In this document: piece after piece, positions 37,974-46,244 of the stretch
Position numbering within the stretch: position 1 is the first letter of the stretch
How the letters are laid out: the number at the start of each line of letters is the position of its first letter
Source: Bacteroidaceae bacterium
GTDB lineage: Bacteria; Bacteroidota; Bacteroidia; Bacteroidales; Bacteroidaceae
Assembly: GCA_017560945.1 (NCBI GenBank)
Contig: JAFZDY010000048.1
Location: 1 to 49,044, forward strand
DNA length: 49,044 nt
Reading direction: 5' to 3'
Translations under genes and position numbers: made by a program
Notes under the pieces: generated by a model
The model's input: only the letters and a program-made list of their open reading frames with translations
The model's database searches: none
What the model was told of the DNA's origin: nothing

Positions 37974-39227
37974 TTAGTTCTCCAACAAAAGTACCTCTGC
38001 CTCGCCAAATTGATCGTATCCTGTAGTGATGACACGGTCACCAGGTTGAAGGCCGGTAGTGACTTCGTACTGTTGAGGATTCTGTCGGCCAATGGTGATG
38101 GGCGTACGATAGGCCTTATCGCCATCCTCGCTGAGTTTATAAATCCACTGACCACCAGTAGCTTGATAGAAGTTACCACGTGGGATGACAACTGCCTCTT
38201 CGGGTTGACCCAACTCTATCTGTACACGATAGCTCTTACCCACACGTACATTGTCGGGCATCTCGTCACCAAAGACAAGGTCGACATCAAAACTACGATC
38301 CTTCACCTCGGGTACAACCTTGGTTATCTTCAAGGGGAAACGCTTATTTTGATAGAGGATGGTAGCAGTCAATCCTGTAGTCACTCGGTCGATGTAGTAT
38401 TCGCTCAGCGAGGTATGAATCTTGTATTGGCTCAGCACCTTGATTTCGCCCACTTGACTATTAGCACCCACCTGTTGACCAGGGGTTACTTGAATGAAGC
38501 TCAGTTGGCCACTGATGGGAGCTCGCACGGCCAAGTCATCCAACTTTTCCAATTCACGGGTTAACTTCTTCCGTTCGCGTTCCATATCATTTTGCAATAT
38601 CTTACGACTCAACGAACTTGCTACTGAGTCGTAATGAAGCCCTTCCATTTGCAAAGCAGCTGTTTGAATTCTGAAGTTGTACTCTTCCTCTACCACTTCA
38701 AGTTCTGCCTTACTCTTGATACCTAAGGCATATTCTTCCTTTGCCAATTCATAATTCTTCTTCAGACGACTCTGTTCATAACGTGCTTGTAGTATCTGTT
38801 GACGCAAGTTGAGTGTCTGCTTCTCCATATTTATTTCCTGATTTTGATAGTTTACAAGTTGCTTCTCGTACTCGTCACGCATGTCGTTGATGCTACGCGT
38901 CAAGTTTGGATTACTCAACATCAGGATGGTGTCACCCTTTTCAATCATAGTACCCTCCTCGGCCACTATATGGTCGACAAAGCCTCCCTCTTTTGTATTC
39001 ACCTGTATAGTGAGTATGGGTTGTACCAATCCTTCCACATCTACATACTCCATGAATCGACCTGTCTCTACGGCAGATATTTGGAGGCTATCGATATCGA
39101 TACGTTGCTTACGAGGCCCCATGGAAAGAATCATGACGTACACCATGAATGCCACAAAGATTACCGCAGCCAACAAGTAGTATTTATAGCGGATGTACCA
39201 AGGTCGTTTTTTAAGTTGAATGTCCAT
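37974..39227 (-). CDS. HlyD/MacA-type periplasmic adaptor of an efflux system
   Basis: 417 residues. One N-terminal membrane anchor (YYLLAAVIFVAFMVYVMIL, about 14-33). Then the adaptor pattern: a biotinyl-lipoyl half-motif (GFVDHIVAEEGTMIEKGDTILML, about 82-104), a long coiled-coil hairpin (about 112-230), the second lipoyl half (RAPISGQLSFIQVTPGQQV) and beta-barrel/membrane-proximal domains (VVIPRGNFYQ, LQPGDRVITTGYDQFGEAEVL). It links an inner-membrane pump to a TolC channel. It is the last gene in the minus-strand set ATPase > TolC > HlyD. The inner-membrane permease expected to be its direct partner is absent from the set. Confidence 0.9.
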   Translation of the reverse strand: MDIQLKKRPWYIRYKYYLLAAVIFVAFMVYVMILSMGPRKQRIDIDSLQISAVETGRFMEYVDVEGLVQPILTIQVNTKEGGFVDHIVAEEGTMIEKGDTILMLSNPNLTRSINDMRDEYEKQLVNYQNQEINMEKQTLNLRQQILQARYEQSRLKKNYELAKEEYALGIKSKAELEVVEEEYNFRIQTAALQMEGLHYDSVASSLSRKILQNDMERERKKLTRELEKLDDLAVRAPISGQLSFIQVTPGQQVGANSQVGEIKVLSQYKIHTSLSEYYIDRVTTGLTATILYQNKRFPLKITKVVPEVKDRSFDVDLVFGDEMPDNVRVGKSYRVQIELGQPEEAVVIPRGNFYQATGGQWIYKLSEDGDKAYRTPITIGRQNPQQYEVTTGLQPGDRVITTGYDQFGEAEVLLLEN

Positions 39228-39291
39228 TATTTATATATTTAACAGTTAATAATTTAAAGAACTAAGGCATGCGGATGCACGCTATCACTTC

Positions 39292-40806
39292 TTACTCTTT
39301 TATTTGATAATCAATCTTTATTCCTTTCTCAAAGTCATAACCCGTGATACTACGAAGGGTATAATAGAGACCCCAATAATTGCGTAGGGCCGATATTCGG
39401 TTACGACGGGCACTATCCTTTTCACTGATAGCAGAGTTGAGATCGAGTATCGTACTCTTTCCCATCAGGTAAAGTCGGCGAGCCACTTCAAAACGGCGCT
39501 CGGCGGTGATGTCCGTCTTAGCCATAATGTTCATCTTTGCCACCTGTTGATTGAATTGGCGCACCAGTTGACGTACATTCTCTTCAAAGTTTCGTTCACT
39601 TTGGTCAATATTCAAGTTTGTCAATTCACGATTAGAATTGGCCATCTTTATTTGTCCCTTTCCCCGTCCCCAATCAAGGATAGGCAACGACAATGACACT
39701 CTTGCCATCTGCGAATTGATAGGATCGTTGTAGGCCGATTGCAGGTCGTCACCTGTCTGTGTAAGACCAAATTGCAGATAGATGCTGGCCTTCAATCCTG
39801 AATTGGCTTTAGCATTGGCCACACTAAGTTCGCTCTGCAGACGTGCACGTTTAAAGTATTCAGGATCGGGATTATTGTCATACGCCATGACCAATGCATC
39901 GTCCACCGACACCATAAAGTGAGGGATTGAATCGTCAATCACCACACGTATGTCCATATCATCTTGTAAAGCCAGGTATGAGCGCAAGTTTTGCATATTG
40001 TCCTCCACGGAAAACTGAGCCTCTATACGATTGCCCTCTTGGCTGAGTTTATTGATTTCCAATTGCAACATCTCATTTTCAGTGATAGTACCTATGTTGT
40101 ATCGCCCCTGTGCATAGCGATAGAGAGTATCGGCATTGGCATAGTTGAAGTTGGCAATCTCAGCATCCACCTGTGCCGAAGCCAAATTAAAGAAATAGGC
40201 ACACGCATTGGCAGCTACCAACTCCATCGTCTCGTTGTACTGTTTGCAAGCTTCGCGATAAGCAATGGGCTCTATGCGACGATCCCATTTCAGGTAGTTC
40301 ACTCCAAACAGATTTTGACTATAGCCGACGTATACAGGTTGTGTACTATACGATGTTGTCTTATCCTGCCCCTCACGAAAGAAGTCCGATCTATCGAACG
40401 AAGAGGTCACCGAGAATGTACCACCCGTGAGTGCTACATTTTGTTGAATACTCAGCGAGAGGTCGGTGGACAGGCTATTCTGCTCTAAATACTTGTAAGT
40501 ACCATCAGGTTGGGTAACCTTATTGATGCTACGGCTATAGCTGGGGTTTGAACTCAGTGATATGGAGGGCAGATAGTTTGCCTTGTAGTTGCGATAGCTC
40601 AACTCTGCTGACTCGCGACTGAGGCGTGCACTGACCGCACTGGGCGACTGCTCCTGTGCCATGCGAATGACTTCACTGAGCGTCAAGGTAAGCACCTGTT
40701 TACCATTCAAGTTTTCCTCCTTGTTACCCGTTTGTCCATTGGCCGTGGTTGATAATCCCAAGGCTATGAACAATAGTAACGACATCATTTTCTTATTTCT
40801 TTGCAT
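39292..40806 (-). CDS. TolC-family outer-membrane efflux protein
   Basis: 504 residues. Signal peptide about 1-24 (STTANGQ). Two homologous halves of the OEP type, each with long helices: the first starts LTLSEVIRMAQEQSPSAVSARL, the second SVDDALVMAYDNNPDPEYFKRARLQSELSVANAK. The C-terminal part has LPILDWGRGKGQIKMANSNREL, very typical of this family. It forms the trimeric exit duct for the adaptor encoded 64 bp downstream. 153 bp separate it from the ATPase gene; that gap contains a twin GCACGTGC motif. Confidence 0.92.
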   Translation of the reverse strand: MQRNKKMMSLLLFIALGLSTTANGQTGNKEENLNGKQVLTLTLSEVIRMAQEQSPSAVSARLSRESAELSYRNYKANYLPSISLSSNPSYSRSINKVTQPDGTYKYLEQNSLSTDLSLSIQQNVALTGGTFSVTSSFDRSDFFREGQDKTTSYSTQPVYVGYSQNLFGVNYLKWDRRIEPIAYREACKQYNETMELVAANACAYFFNLASAQVDAEIANFNYANADTLYRYAQGRYNIGTITENEMLQLEINKLSQEGNRIEAQFSVEDNMQNLRSYLALQDDMDIRVVIDDSIPHFMVSVDDALVMAYDNNPDPEYFKRARLQSELSVANAKANSGLKASIYLQFGLTQTGDDLQSAYNDPINSQMARVSLSLPILDWGRGKGQIKMANSNRELTNLNIDQSERNFEENVRQLVRQFNQQVAKMNIMAKTDITAERRFEVARRLYLMGKSTILDLNSAISEKDSARRNRISALRNYWGLYYTLRSITGYDFEKGIKIDYQIKE

Positions 40807-40891
40807 AGGTTTTCTTGTTTATGTATGTATCATTCTTAGCAGAGTCAGCCTCATTACGTCACCCGTCATACTGCCAAGAAAGGGAGACAGG

Positions 40892-40939
40892 GCACGTGCA
40901 TAATACATATTTATATAATTATAAGGTATACGCACGTGC
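40892..40939. promoter_or_regulatory. Twin palindrome GCACGTGC
   Basis: GCACGTGC at 40892-40899 and 40932-40939, exactly 40 bp apart, in the ATPase-TolC gap. The flanks ATAATAC and GTATAC extend the pair into an inverted repeat. It may be an operator, possibly for the Fis-type regulator nearby, or an RNA hairpin. Function is not shown by the sequence. Confidence 0.4.
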
Positions 40940-40959
40940 ACCTGCATGAGGAAACAGGA

Positions 40960-41634
40960 TTATACAGTAATTTCTGCCACAATGCTACCATCGAACATAT
41001 TGATGATGCGGTCGGCAAAACCTGCATCGCGTTGCGAGTGAGTCACCATCACGATGGTAGTGCCATCGGCATGAAGTTGCTTCAACAGGTTCATCACCTC
41101 AATACCATTCTTTGAGTCGAGGTTACCAGTAGGCTCGTCGGCAAGTATCACCTTAGGATTGCTGATGACGGCACGTGCAATGGCCACACGTTGTTGCTGA
41201 CCTCCCGAAAGTTGGTTGGGGAAATGCTTGGCACGATGACTGATGCCCATACGCTCCATCACCTCCTCTACACGACGCTTGCGTTCAGCCACCGGCACTC
41301 TCATGTACACGAGCGGCAACTCAATGTTGCGATATACGGTGAGGTCATCAATCAAGTTGAAGCTCTGAAACACAAAACCGATACCACCGCGACGAAGCAT
41401 TGTCTGTTGGTCTTCATCAATGGTTGACACTTCCACACCATCGAGCCAATAGTTTCCCTCTGTGGGGTTATCCAACAAACCCAGCATGTTCAACAAGGTG
41501 GATTTTCCACAACCCGAAGGACCCATAACGGCAACAAATTCGCCCTTCTTCACTTCAATACTTACGTTTGCTACCGCAATGGTTTCAACCATCTCTGTGC
41601 GGAAAACTTTTCTCAAATGTTCTGTCTTAATCAT
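40960..41634 (-). CDS. ABC transporter ATP-binding protein (MacB/LolD-type)
   Basis: 224 residues, a stand-alone nucleotide-binding domain. Walker [10 protein letters not shown] (38-46), Q-loop [13 protein letters not shown], signature LSGGQQQR, Walker [11 protein letters not shown] and H-loop MVTHSQRDA are all intact. The LDSKNG after Walker B is typical of MacB/LolD/FtsE-like proteins. Such ATPases need an FtsX/MacB-type membrane permease, and none is visible anywhere in this window. First gene of the minus-strand export set and divergent from the response regulator at 41938. Confidence 0.95.
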   Translation of the reverse strand: MIKTEHLRKVFRTEMVETIAVANVSIEVKKGEFVAVMGPSGCGKSTLLNMLGLLDNPTEGNYWLDGVEVSTIDEDQQTMLRRGGIGFVFQSFNLIDDLTVYRNIELPLVYMRVPVAERKRRVEEVMERMGISHRAKHFPNQLSGGQQQRVAIARAVISNPKVILADEPTGNLDSKNGIEVMNLLKQLHADGTTIVMVTHSQRDAGFADRIINMFDGSIVAEITV

Positions 41635-41937
41635 TACTCTGTTTTTTTAGAAGTTTATAATAGTTTTTTGTTCAATCTTTCGTCTTTTTAGCTTTGATTC
41701 TCCTTACAAAATTATTGAAACCTGCAAGAAAAATCGAAGAAATTTTCAAAAATCGTCTTTTTTTGATGAAAATTGTATGATTTCTGGACACTCAATTTTT
41801 GAAAATGTGTAATTTTGCACAAAATTAACCCAAAAGAGGCCCAAACTGCTTCTTTCACTCAAAGAGGGGAAAATGAGAAAAACAGTTCACATTTCACCTC
41901 CTTTTTCATGAAAAAGTCGGGCGGGTCAGCATATATT
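41635..41937. promoter_or_regulatory. Divergent promoter region of exporter and two-component system
   Basis: On the minus strand TAATTTTG (41707-41714) and on the plus strand TAATTTTG (41810-41817) are candidate -7 boxes. A perfect 16-bp palindrome CTTTTTCATGAAAAAG lies at 41901-41916, in the leader just before the response-regulator start, and is a candidate autoregulatory site. No perfect -33 TTTG is found at standard spacing for either box. Confidence 0.45.
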
Positions 41938-42534
41938 ATGTACGATTATCACATAGTTATTATTGACGATAACCGAGCCGTACTTCAATCACTGAAGTTG
42001 GTACTCGAGGGAGTCTTCCGCAAGGTCACCGTCATGCCCTACCCCAACACGTTGCCTGCCATACTGAATAGCAGGGTCGATGCCGTATTGCTGGACATGA
42101 ACTTCAGTGCCCAAAAGTTGGACGGGCAAGAGGGACTCACATGGCTCAGATACATCAAGCAACAGGAAAATCCGCCTGCCGTGGTCATGATAACAGCCTT
42201 TGGCGACATCAACTTGGCTGTAAATTCTCTGAAGGAGGGTGCCGAAGACTTCATCACCAAGCCCTGGGACAACGATACTTTGGTGGAAAAGTTACTGAAG
42301 GCCATCGACACATGCAACCAAAATCAGCACTTGAGCCAAAAGGCCAACGAAGCCGACCAACTGAAGAAAGAGAGTGAGGAAATGCACCAATTGACATTGG
42401 ACGAGATGGAGAAGCACCACATCGAGGAGATGATGAAGGAATGCGACAATAACCTGACCGAAGTGGCCAAACGATTGGACATTGGACGACAGAAACTATA
42501 TAACAAACTGAAGAAATACGGGTTGGTAGTATGA
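41938..42534 (+). CDS. Response regulator: receiver plus Fis-type HTH, no AAA+ domain
   Basis: The frame opens at 41815, but MYDYHIVIIDDN at 41938 starts right at the receiver fold; the upstream 41 residues are low-complexity and atypical. 198 residues. Receiver: acidic pair Asp10/Asp11, phosphoacceptor Asp53 (VLLDMNF), Thr86 (MITA), Lys108 (FITKPW). After a coiled linker (about 120-155) comes a Fis-type HTH (ECDNNLTEVAKRLDIGRQKLYNKLKKYGL). It therefore has the ends of an NtrC-type regulator but none of the sigma-54 ATPase domain, as in the RegA/ActR group. Overlaps the kinase start by 4 bp (ATGA). Likely controls the divergent exporter genes. Confidence 0.9.
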   Translation: MYDYHIVIIDDNRAVLQSLKLVLEGVFRKVTVMPYPNTLPAILNSRVDAVLLDMNFSAQKLDGQEGLTWLRYIKQQENPPAVVMITAFGDINLAVNSLKEGAEDFITKPWDNDTLVEKLLKAIDTCNQNQHLSQKANEADQLKKESEEMHQLTLDEMEKHHIEEMMKECDNNLTEVAKRLDIGRQKLYNKLKKYGLVV

Positions 42535-43496
42535 AAATAAAAAATGCCTATCAAATACGTTTTGTATTATTGGCACTACTCTTGGTAGCACTGGGGTGGT
42601 TAGTGGGTTATTTCTCATTTGAAGGAATATGGATTACCAATCTGGGCATCATCATAGTGGTCATCATTGCAGTCATCAGGTATCTGCTGAAACACGCCAA
42701 CTTTGTGCCCAATCAGGTGAGTTACTTCCTCCACTCGCTACTTTGCCACGACTACATGATACATTTCCCTCCCACACACGACACCAAACTTGGGACAATA
42801 TACGAAAATATGAACCGCATCATTGCCCAATACCGCGACAATTTGTTGGACATTGAATACAAGCAGCAATACTACAACCGCCTGCTACGCATCATGACAC
42901 ACGAGTTGCGCAACTCCATCACCCCTGTCATCACCCTATCAAGCGACATATTGAAACGCCCTGAGAACTATACACCCGACCGCCTGCACAAGGGCATGGA
43001 GGTGATACATGGCCAGTGTGTGAGTGTGAAGTCGTTCCTCGATTCGTACCACCAACTGACACACATTCCCGACCCCCAAAAGGAGGTTATCGAAGTGGAC
43101 AAGTTCTTCGGACGTTTGCAGGAGTTGATGAACCATCCCTCCATACGTTTCTCGTGGGGATCGGGTATGACACTGATTGCCGACGAAGCATTGTTGACAC
43201 TTGTCTTGACCAATCTTATAAGGAACGCGTGCGAGGCTACCGAAGGACAACCCGAGGCAGATGTACACATTATGGCCAGCGAGGCGGACGGAAATCCCTA
43301 CGTCATGGTGAGCGACAATGGCCCGGGCATACCCGAGGAGATAAGGGAAGAGATATTCCTCCCCTTCTACACCACCAAGCAGGAGGGCACAGGCATAGGA
43401 CTCTGCCTTAGCCGACAGATTATGCGCCAACATGGCGGCGACCTGAAGTTGCTACCCACTCACGGACAAGGGGCAGCATTCATGGTAATATTATAA
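42531..43496 (+). CDS. Sensor histidine kinase
   Basis: 321 residues. Two N-terminal membrane segments (about 11-28 and 34-53) with almost no periplasmic loop, so it likely senses within the membrane. Dimerisation/phosphorylation box with His124 in IMTHELRNSITPV; N box Asn232 in TNLIRNACEA; G1 DNGPGIPEE (262-270); F box PFYTTK; G2 GTGIGL. All catalytic boxes are intact. Translationally coupled to the regulator. The stop codon TAA (43494-43496) is immediately followed by a MITE-like hairpin element; the ATAA that includes it may be a target duplication. Confidence 0.93.
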   Translation: MKIKNAYQIRFVLLALLLVALGWLVGYFSFEGIWITNLGIIIVVIIAVIRYLLKHANFVPNQVSYFLHSLLCHDYMIHFPPTHDTKLGTIYENMNRIIAQYRDNLLDIEYKQQYYNRLLRIMTHELRNSITPVITLSSDILKRPENYTPDRLHKGMEVIHGQCVSVKSFLDSYHQLTHIPDPQKEVIEVDKFFGRLQELMNHPSIRFSWGSGMTLIADEALLTLVLTNLIRNACEATEGQPEADVHIMASEADGNPYVMVSDNGPGIPEEIREEIFLPFYTTKQEGTGIGLCLSRQIMRQHGGDLKLLPTHGQGAAFMVIL

Positions 43497-43683
43497 GGGA
43501 AGTTCTATAAATTAGTTGCTACGTTTATTTAGGTTGCTTCTCTGCTTGGACGCTTTGCTTGCCTTTTTGGACTTTTTCTCTTTATTTTCTTGATACGTAG
43601 CCCGCTACGCATCTTCGCAGATAAAAAGAAAAATTCTCAAAAATCCAAAGCAAATCATCACAAGCTAATTTATAGAACCTCCC
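43497..43683. mobile_element. MITE-like long-hairpin element
   Basis: 187 bp with terminal inverted repeats of about 19 bp and one mismatch: GGGAAGTTCTATAAATTAG (43497-43515) and CTAATTTATAGAACCTCCC (43665-43683). The inner parts also pair: TTTGCTT...TTTTTGGA, TCTTTATTTTCTT and ACGTAGC on the left against GCTACGC, AAAAAGA and AAAAATCCAAAGCAAA on the right. ATAA is present directly outside both ends (43493-43496 and 43684-43687), as expected for a 4-bp target duplication. No open frame. Could act as a terminator for the kinase transcript. Confidence 0.65.
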
Positions 43684-43714
43684 ATAAATAAAATGAATGT
43701 GTAGTGTGTATTAT

Positions 43715-43841
43715 ATATAGACACGGATAACACGTACGATGCCGATTATCCATTGTGTTAATCCTACATTTTAAAATCCGAAAACAAACATCTATCCGCG
43801 AAGTACCCCCTTTGAGCAAGGCGAAAAATCCGCGTCTATAT
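43715..43841. repeat. Copy of the dispersed ATCCGCG-type repeat
   Basis: ATATAGACACGGAT (43715-43728) and ATCCGCGTCTATAT (43828-43841) form an inverted repeat with one mismatch. The inside shares TTGAGCAA..GCGAAAAA.ATCCG with the segment around 250-290 at the window start. This is the same family as the repeats at 180-530. Confidence 0.6.
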
Positions 43842-43862
43842 GATAAAGGGGGATAAATTGCT

Positions 43863-44213
43863 TTACACCAAGCGGTTTGTCAATGCATCGGGAAATACCA
43901 CCGAGGGCTTGAAGGTCTTAGCCTCTTCAAAATCCATCTGTGCATAAGACATGATGATGACCACGTCGCCCACCTGCACCAGGCGTGCAGCTGCACCATT
44001 GAGGCAGATACATCCACTTCCGCGCTCACCCTTGATGATGTAGGTTACAAAACGTGCACCATTGTTATTATTGACAATGTGCACCTTCTCCCCGGCTATC
44101 AAGTTAGCAGCATCCATCAAGTCCTCATCGATGGTGATGCTACCCATGTAGTTGAGGTTAGCCTCGGTGACACGAGCACAATGTATTTTAGATTTCAAAA
44201 CTTCTATCAACAT
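43863..44213 (-). CDS. panD: Aspartate 1-decarboxylase
   Basis: 116 residues. Makes beta-alanine from L-aspartate for pantothenate synthesis, using a pyruvoyl group formed by self-cleavage at Gly24-Ser25 (YMGSIT). The catalytic Tyr58 is present (FVTYII), as is the [17 protein letters not shown] segment around the active site. Length is normal. The start overlaps the end of panC by 7 bp on the same strand, so the two are translated together and catalyse the two steps that meet in pantothenate. Confidence 0.97.
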   Translation of the reverse strand: MLIEVLKSKIHCARVTEANLNYMGSITIDEDLMDAANLIAGEKVHIVNNNNGARFVTYIIKGERGSGCICLNGAAARLVQVGDVVIIMSYAQMDFEEAKTFKPSVVFPDALTNRLV

Positions 44214-45055
44214 GACTTATATCTAATATTATCAATCAATCGAACATCGCCACAGAAGACGGTGATACATCCTACAATGCCCTCTGCATCGTCCCATGTA
44301 GCCACTGTTTGCAAGGTGCGGTCATCCACCACCTCGTAATACTCCAGTCGCAATCCCTCTATAGCCTCAATACCCTTTTCTACAAACTCCTTCGTCTCGG
44401 CCAACGTATGAGTCTTGGCATACTCCTGACTCTCGAACAAGGTGCGCGAGATGTTCAGTGCCGTCTCTCTCTCCTCGGACGAAAGTCGTGTATTGCGGCT
44501 GCTCATAGCCAATCCATCGGCTTCGCGTACGATGGGGCAACCAATGATTTCAAGCGGGTACTGCATCTGTCTCACCATCTCGCGGATGATAGCCAGTTGC
44601 TGAAAATCCTTCTCACCGAAGTAGGCACAGTGGGGTTGTACCATGTCGAACAATTTGCTCACAATCTGGCACACACCATTGAAGTGTCCAGGTCGGAAGG
44701 CACCCTCCATCACAGTATCGAGCGGTGCATAGGAAAACGAGCGTGTATCGGGCTCGGGGTAAACCTCGTCCACCGAGGGAGCAAAGGCAATGGTAGCACC
44801 CACCGATTGCAACAGTTCACAATCGGCCTCCAGTGTGCGAGGATATTTTGCCAAGTCATTCTTGTCGTTGAACTGAGTGGGGTTGACAAATATGCTCACA
44901 ACCGTCACCTCATTCTCGGCCACACTGCGCTCTACCAACGAGGCATGGCCAGCGTGCAAGGCACCCATAGTCGGCACAAGTCCCACCCTCATCCCTTGAC
45001 TCTTCAGGGCTGAAAGTTCGGCTTGCAACTCGTGTATCGTATGTATTACTTTCAT
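44207..45055 (-). CDS. panC: Pantothenate synthetase
   Basis: The frame is open to 45103, but [10 protein letters not shown] at 45055 matches the usual start of the family; the 16 upstream residues look non-coding. 282 residues. Joins pantoate and beta-alanine with ATP. Motifs: [16 protein letters not shown] (HxGH ATP-binding), SIFVNPTQF, the [11 protein letters not shown] segment and [11 protein letters not shown] (the KMSKS counterpart). Cytoplasmic homodimer in the family. Divergent from the glycogen-synthase-like gene at 45305. Confidence 0.97.
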   Translation of the reverse strand: MKVIHTIHELQAELSALKSQGMRVGLVPTMGALHAGHASLVERSVAENEVTVVSIFVNPTQFNDKNDLAKYPRTLEADCELLQSVGATIAFAPSVDEVYPEPDTRSFSYAPLDTVMEGAFRPGHFNGVCQIVSKLFDMVQPHCAYFGEKDFQQLAIIREMVRQMQYPLEIIGCPIVREADGLAMSSRNTRLSSEERETALNISRTLFESQEYAKTHTLAETKEFVEKGIEAIEGLRLEYYEVVDDRTLQTVATWDDAEGIVGCITVFCGDVRLIDNIRYKSC

Positions 45056-45268
45056 CTCTCTTGAATCTGTACCACTACACATAAGTGGCGAAAAACGGTG
45101 CAAAGTAAACTATAATTTGCCACATGGCGAAAGAAAACGAGCGATTTGTGCAGAAAAAGTTTAGATGCACCCCTCTTTTGAAAATAAATCATCACTAATA
45201 ATCAGCGACTTAACAAAACATAACCATTAAATAAGGTTAGAAAGCGAAGTTAATTCGTAATTTTTTCG

Positions 45269-45276
45269 TACCTTTG
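45269..45276 (+). promoter_or_regulatory. -7 box for the glycogen-synthase-like gene
   Basis: TACCTTTG is identical to the tRNA -7 box and lies 29 bp before the start codon, predicting a leader of about 20 nt. No exact -33 TTTG is found at 19-21 bp upstream (GTTAA is there instead). Confidence 0.55.
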
Positions 45277-45304
45277 CACAATCTTTTGAGAAAAACATAT
45301 CAAG

Positions 45305-46147
45305 ATGAAGGCAAAAAAGGTTCTATTTATAACCCAAGAAATTACTCCGTACGTCCCCGAATCTCCCATGTCGCTCATGGGCCGCAAGTTGCCACAAGCT
45401 GTTCAGGAGAGAGGACGCGAAATCCGCACATTCACTCCCAAGTGGGGAGTTACCAACGAACGTCGTAACCAATTGCACGAAGTCATCCGCCTGAGCGGTA
45501 TGAACATGATTATCGACGATACCGACCATCCGCTCATCATCAAGGTGGCCAGCATCCAGTCGGCACGCATGCAGGTCTATTTCATCGACAACGACGACTA
45601 TTTCCACCCACGTCTGATGACAACCGACGAAAACGGTGTCGAGTACGAGGACAACGACGAGCGCGCCATCTTCTACGCCCGCGGTGTGTTGGAGACAGTG
45701 AAGAAGTTGCGTTGGTGCCCCGACGTGATTCATTGCCAAGGTTGGATGTCAGCCTTGATACCCCTCTACATCAAGACAGCTTACCGCGACGAGCCCTCTT
45801 TCCGCGACTCACGCGTAGTGTACTCCATGTACGAGGACGACTTCCATAACAACTTGAAGGAAAACTTCCCCCAACAACTTCTCATCAAGGACATGACCGA
45901 GGAGGTATTGGAGGGCATCCACATGCCAGTAAACGCTACCGAGTTGAACCGATTGGCTATCAACTACAGCGACGGACTCATCCAAAATGGTCCCAATGTA
46001 CACCCCGAGTTGATGGAGTACGCCCAGCAACGTGGCATTCCCACCCTTGCCTACCAAGGCGAAGAGGGATATGCCGACAGTTACTGCGACTTCTACGACC
46101 AAGTGTGGAGTGTAGGCAAGGTAGAGGAGCCCGAGGAAGAGGATTAA
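45305..46147 (+). CDS. Short glycogen/starch-synthase-like (GT5 N-lobe) protein
   Basis: 280 residues, resembling only the N-terminal lobe of GlgA: KVLFITQEITPYVPES at the start, RKLPQAVQERGREIRTFTPKWG, FIDNDDYF and PDVIHCQGWMSALIPLYIK. Full GlgA is about 470-480 residues; the whole C-terminal ADP-glucose lobe is missing, and the usual K-x-G-G-L loop after the first strand is replaced by SPMSLMGRK. It is therefore doubtful as an active synthase. The C-terminus is very acidic (KVEEPEEED). The frame is intact and the sequence ordered, so it is not a decaying pseudogene. Next to panC and DUF4270, an arrangement I believe is common in Bacteroidales. Confidence 0.8.
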   Translation: MKAKKVLFITQEITPYVPESPMSLMGRKLPQAVQERGREIRTFTPKWGVTNERRNQLHEVIRLSGMNMIIDDTDHPLIIKVASIQSARMQVYFIDNDDYFHPRLMTTDENGVEYEDNDERAIFYARGVLETVKKLRWCPDVIHCQGWMSALIPLYIKTAYRDEPSFRDSRVVYSMYEDDFHNNLKENFPQQLLIKDMTEEVLEGIHMPVNATELNRLAINYSDGLIQNGPNVHPELMEYAQQRGIPTLAYQGEEGYADSYCDFYDQVWSVGKVEEPEEED

Positions 46148-46244
46148 GGTTACCTGCAAAGTCAAGAAGGAAAAGAACAAAAAAGAGATTATGCTCCTAT
46201 ACTTGAGATAAAAACATCAGATTATCATAACTCTTGTGCATAAT

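Noticed and set aside
41790-41805. Sigma-54 type promoter (TGGACAC...TTTGA) before the response regulator
   Set aside because: The GG/GC spacing does not fit, and the regulator lacks the AAA+ domain needed for sigma-54 activation.
42939-43433. 164-codon minus-strand frame inside the kinase gene
   Set aside because: Antisense shadow of a gene with all histidine-kinase motifs intact.
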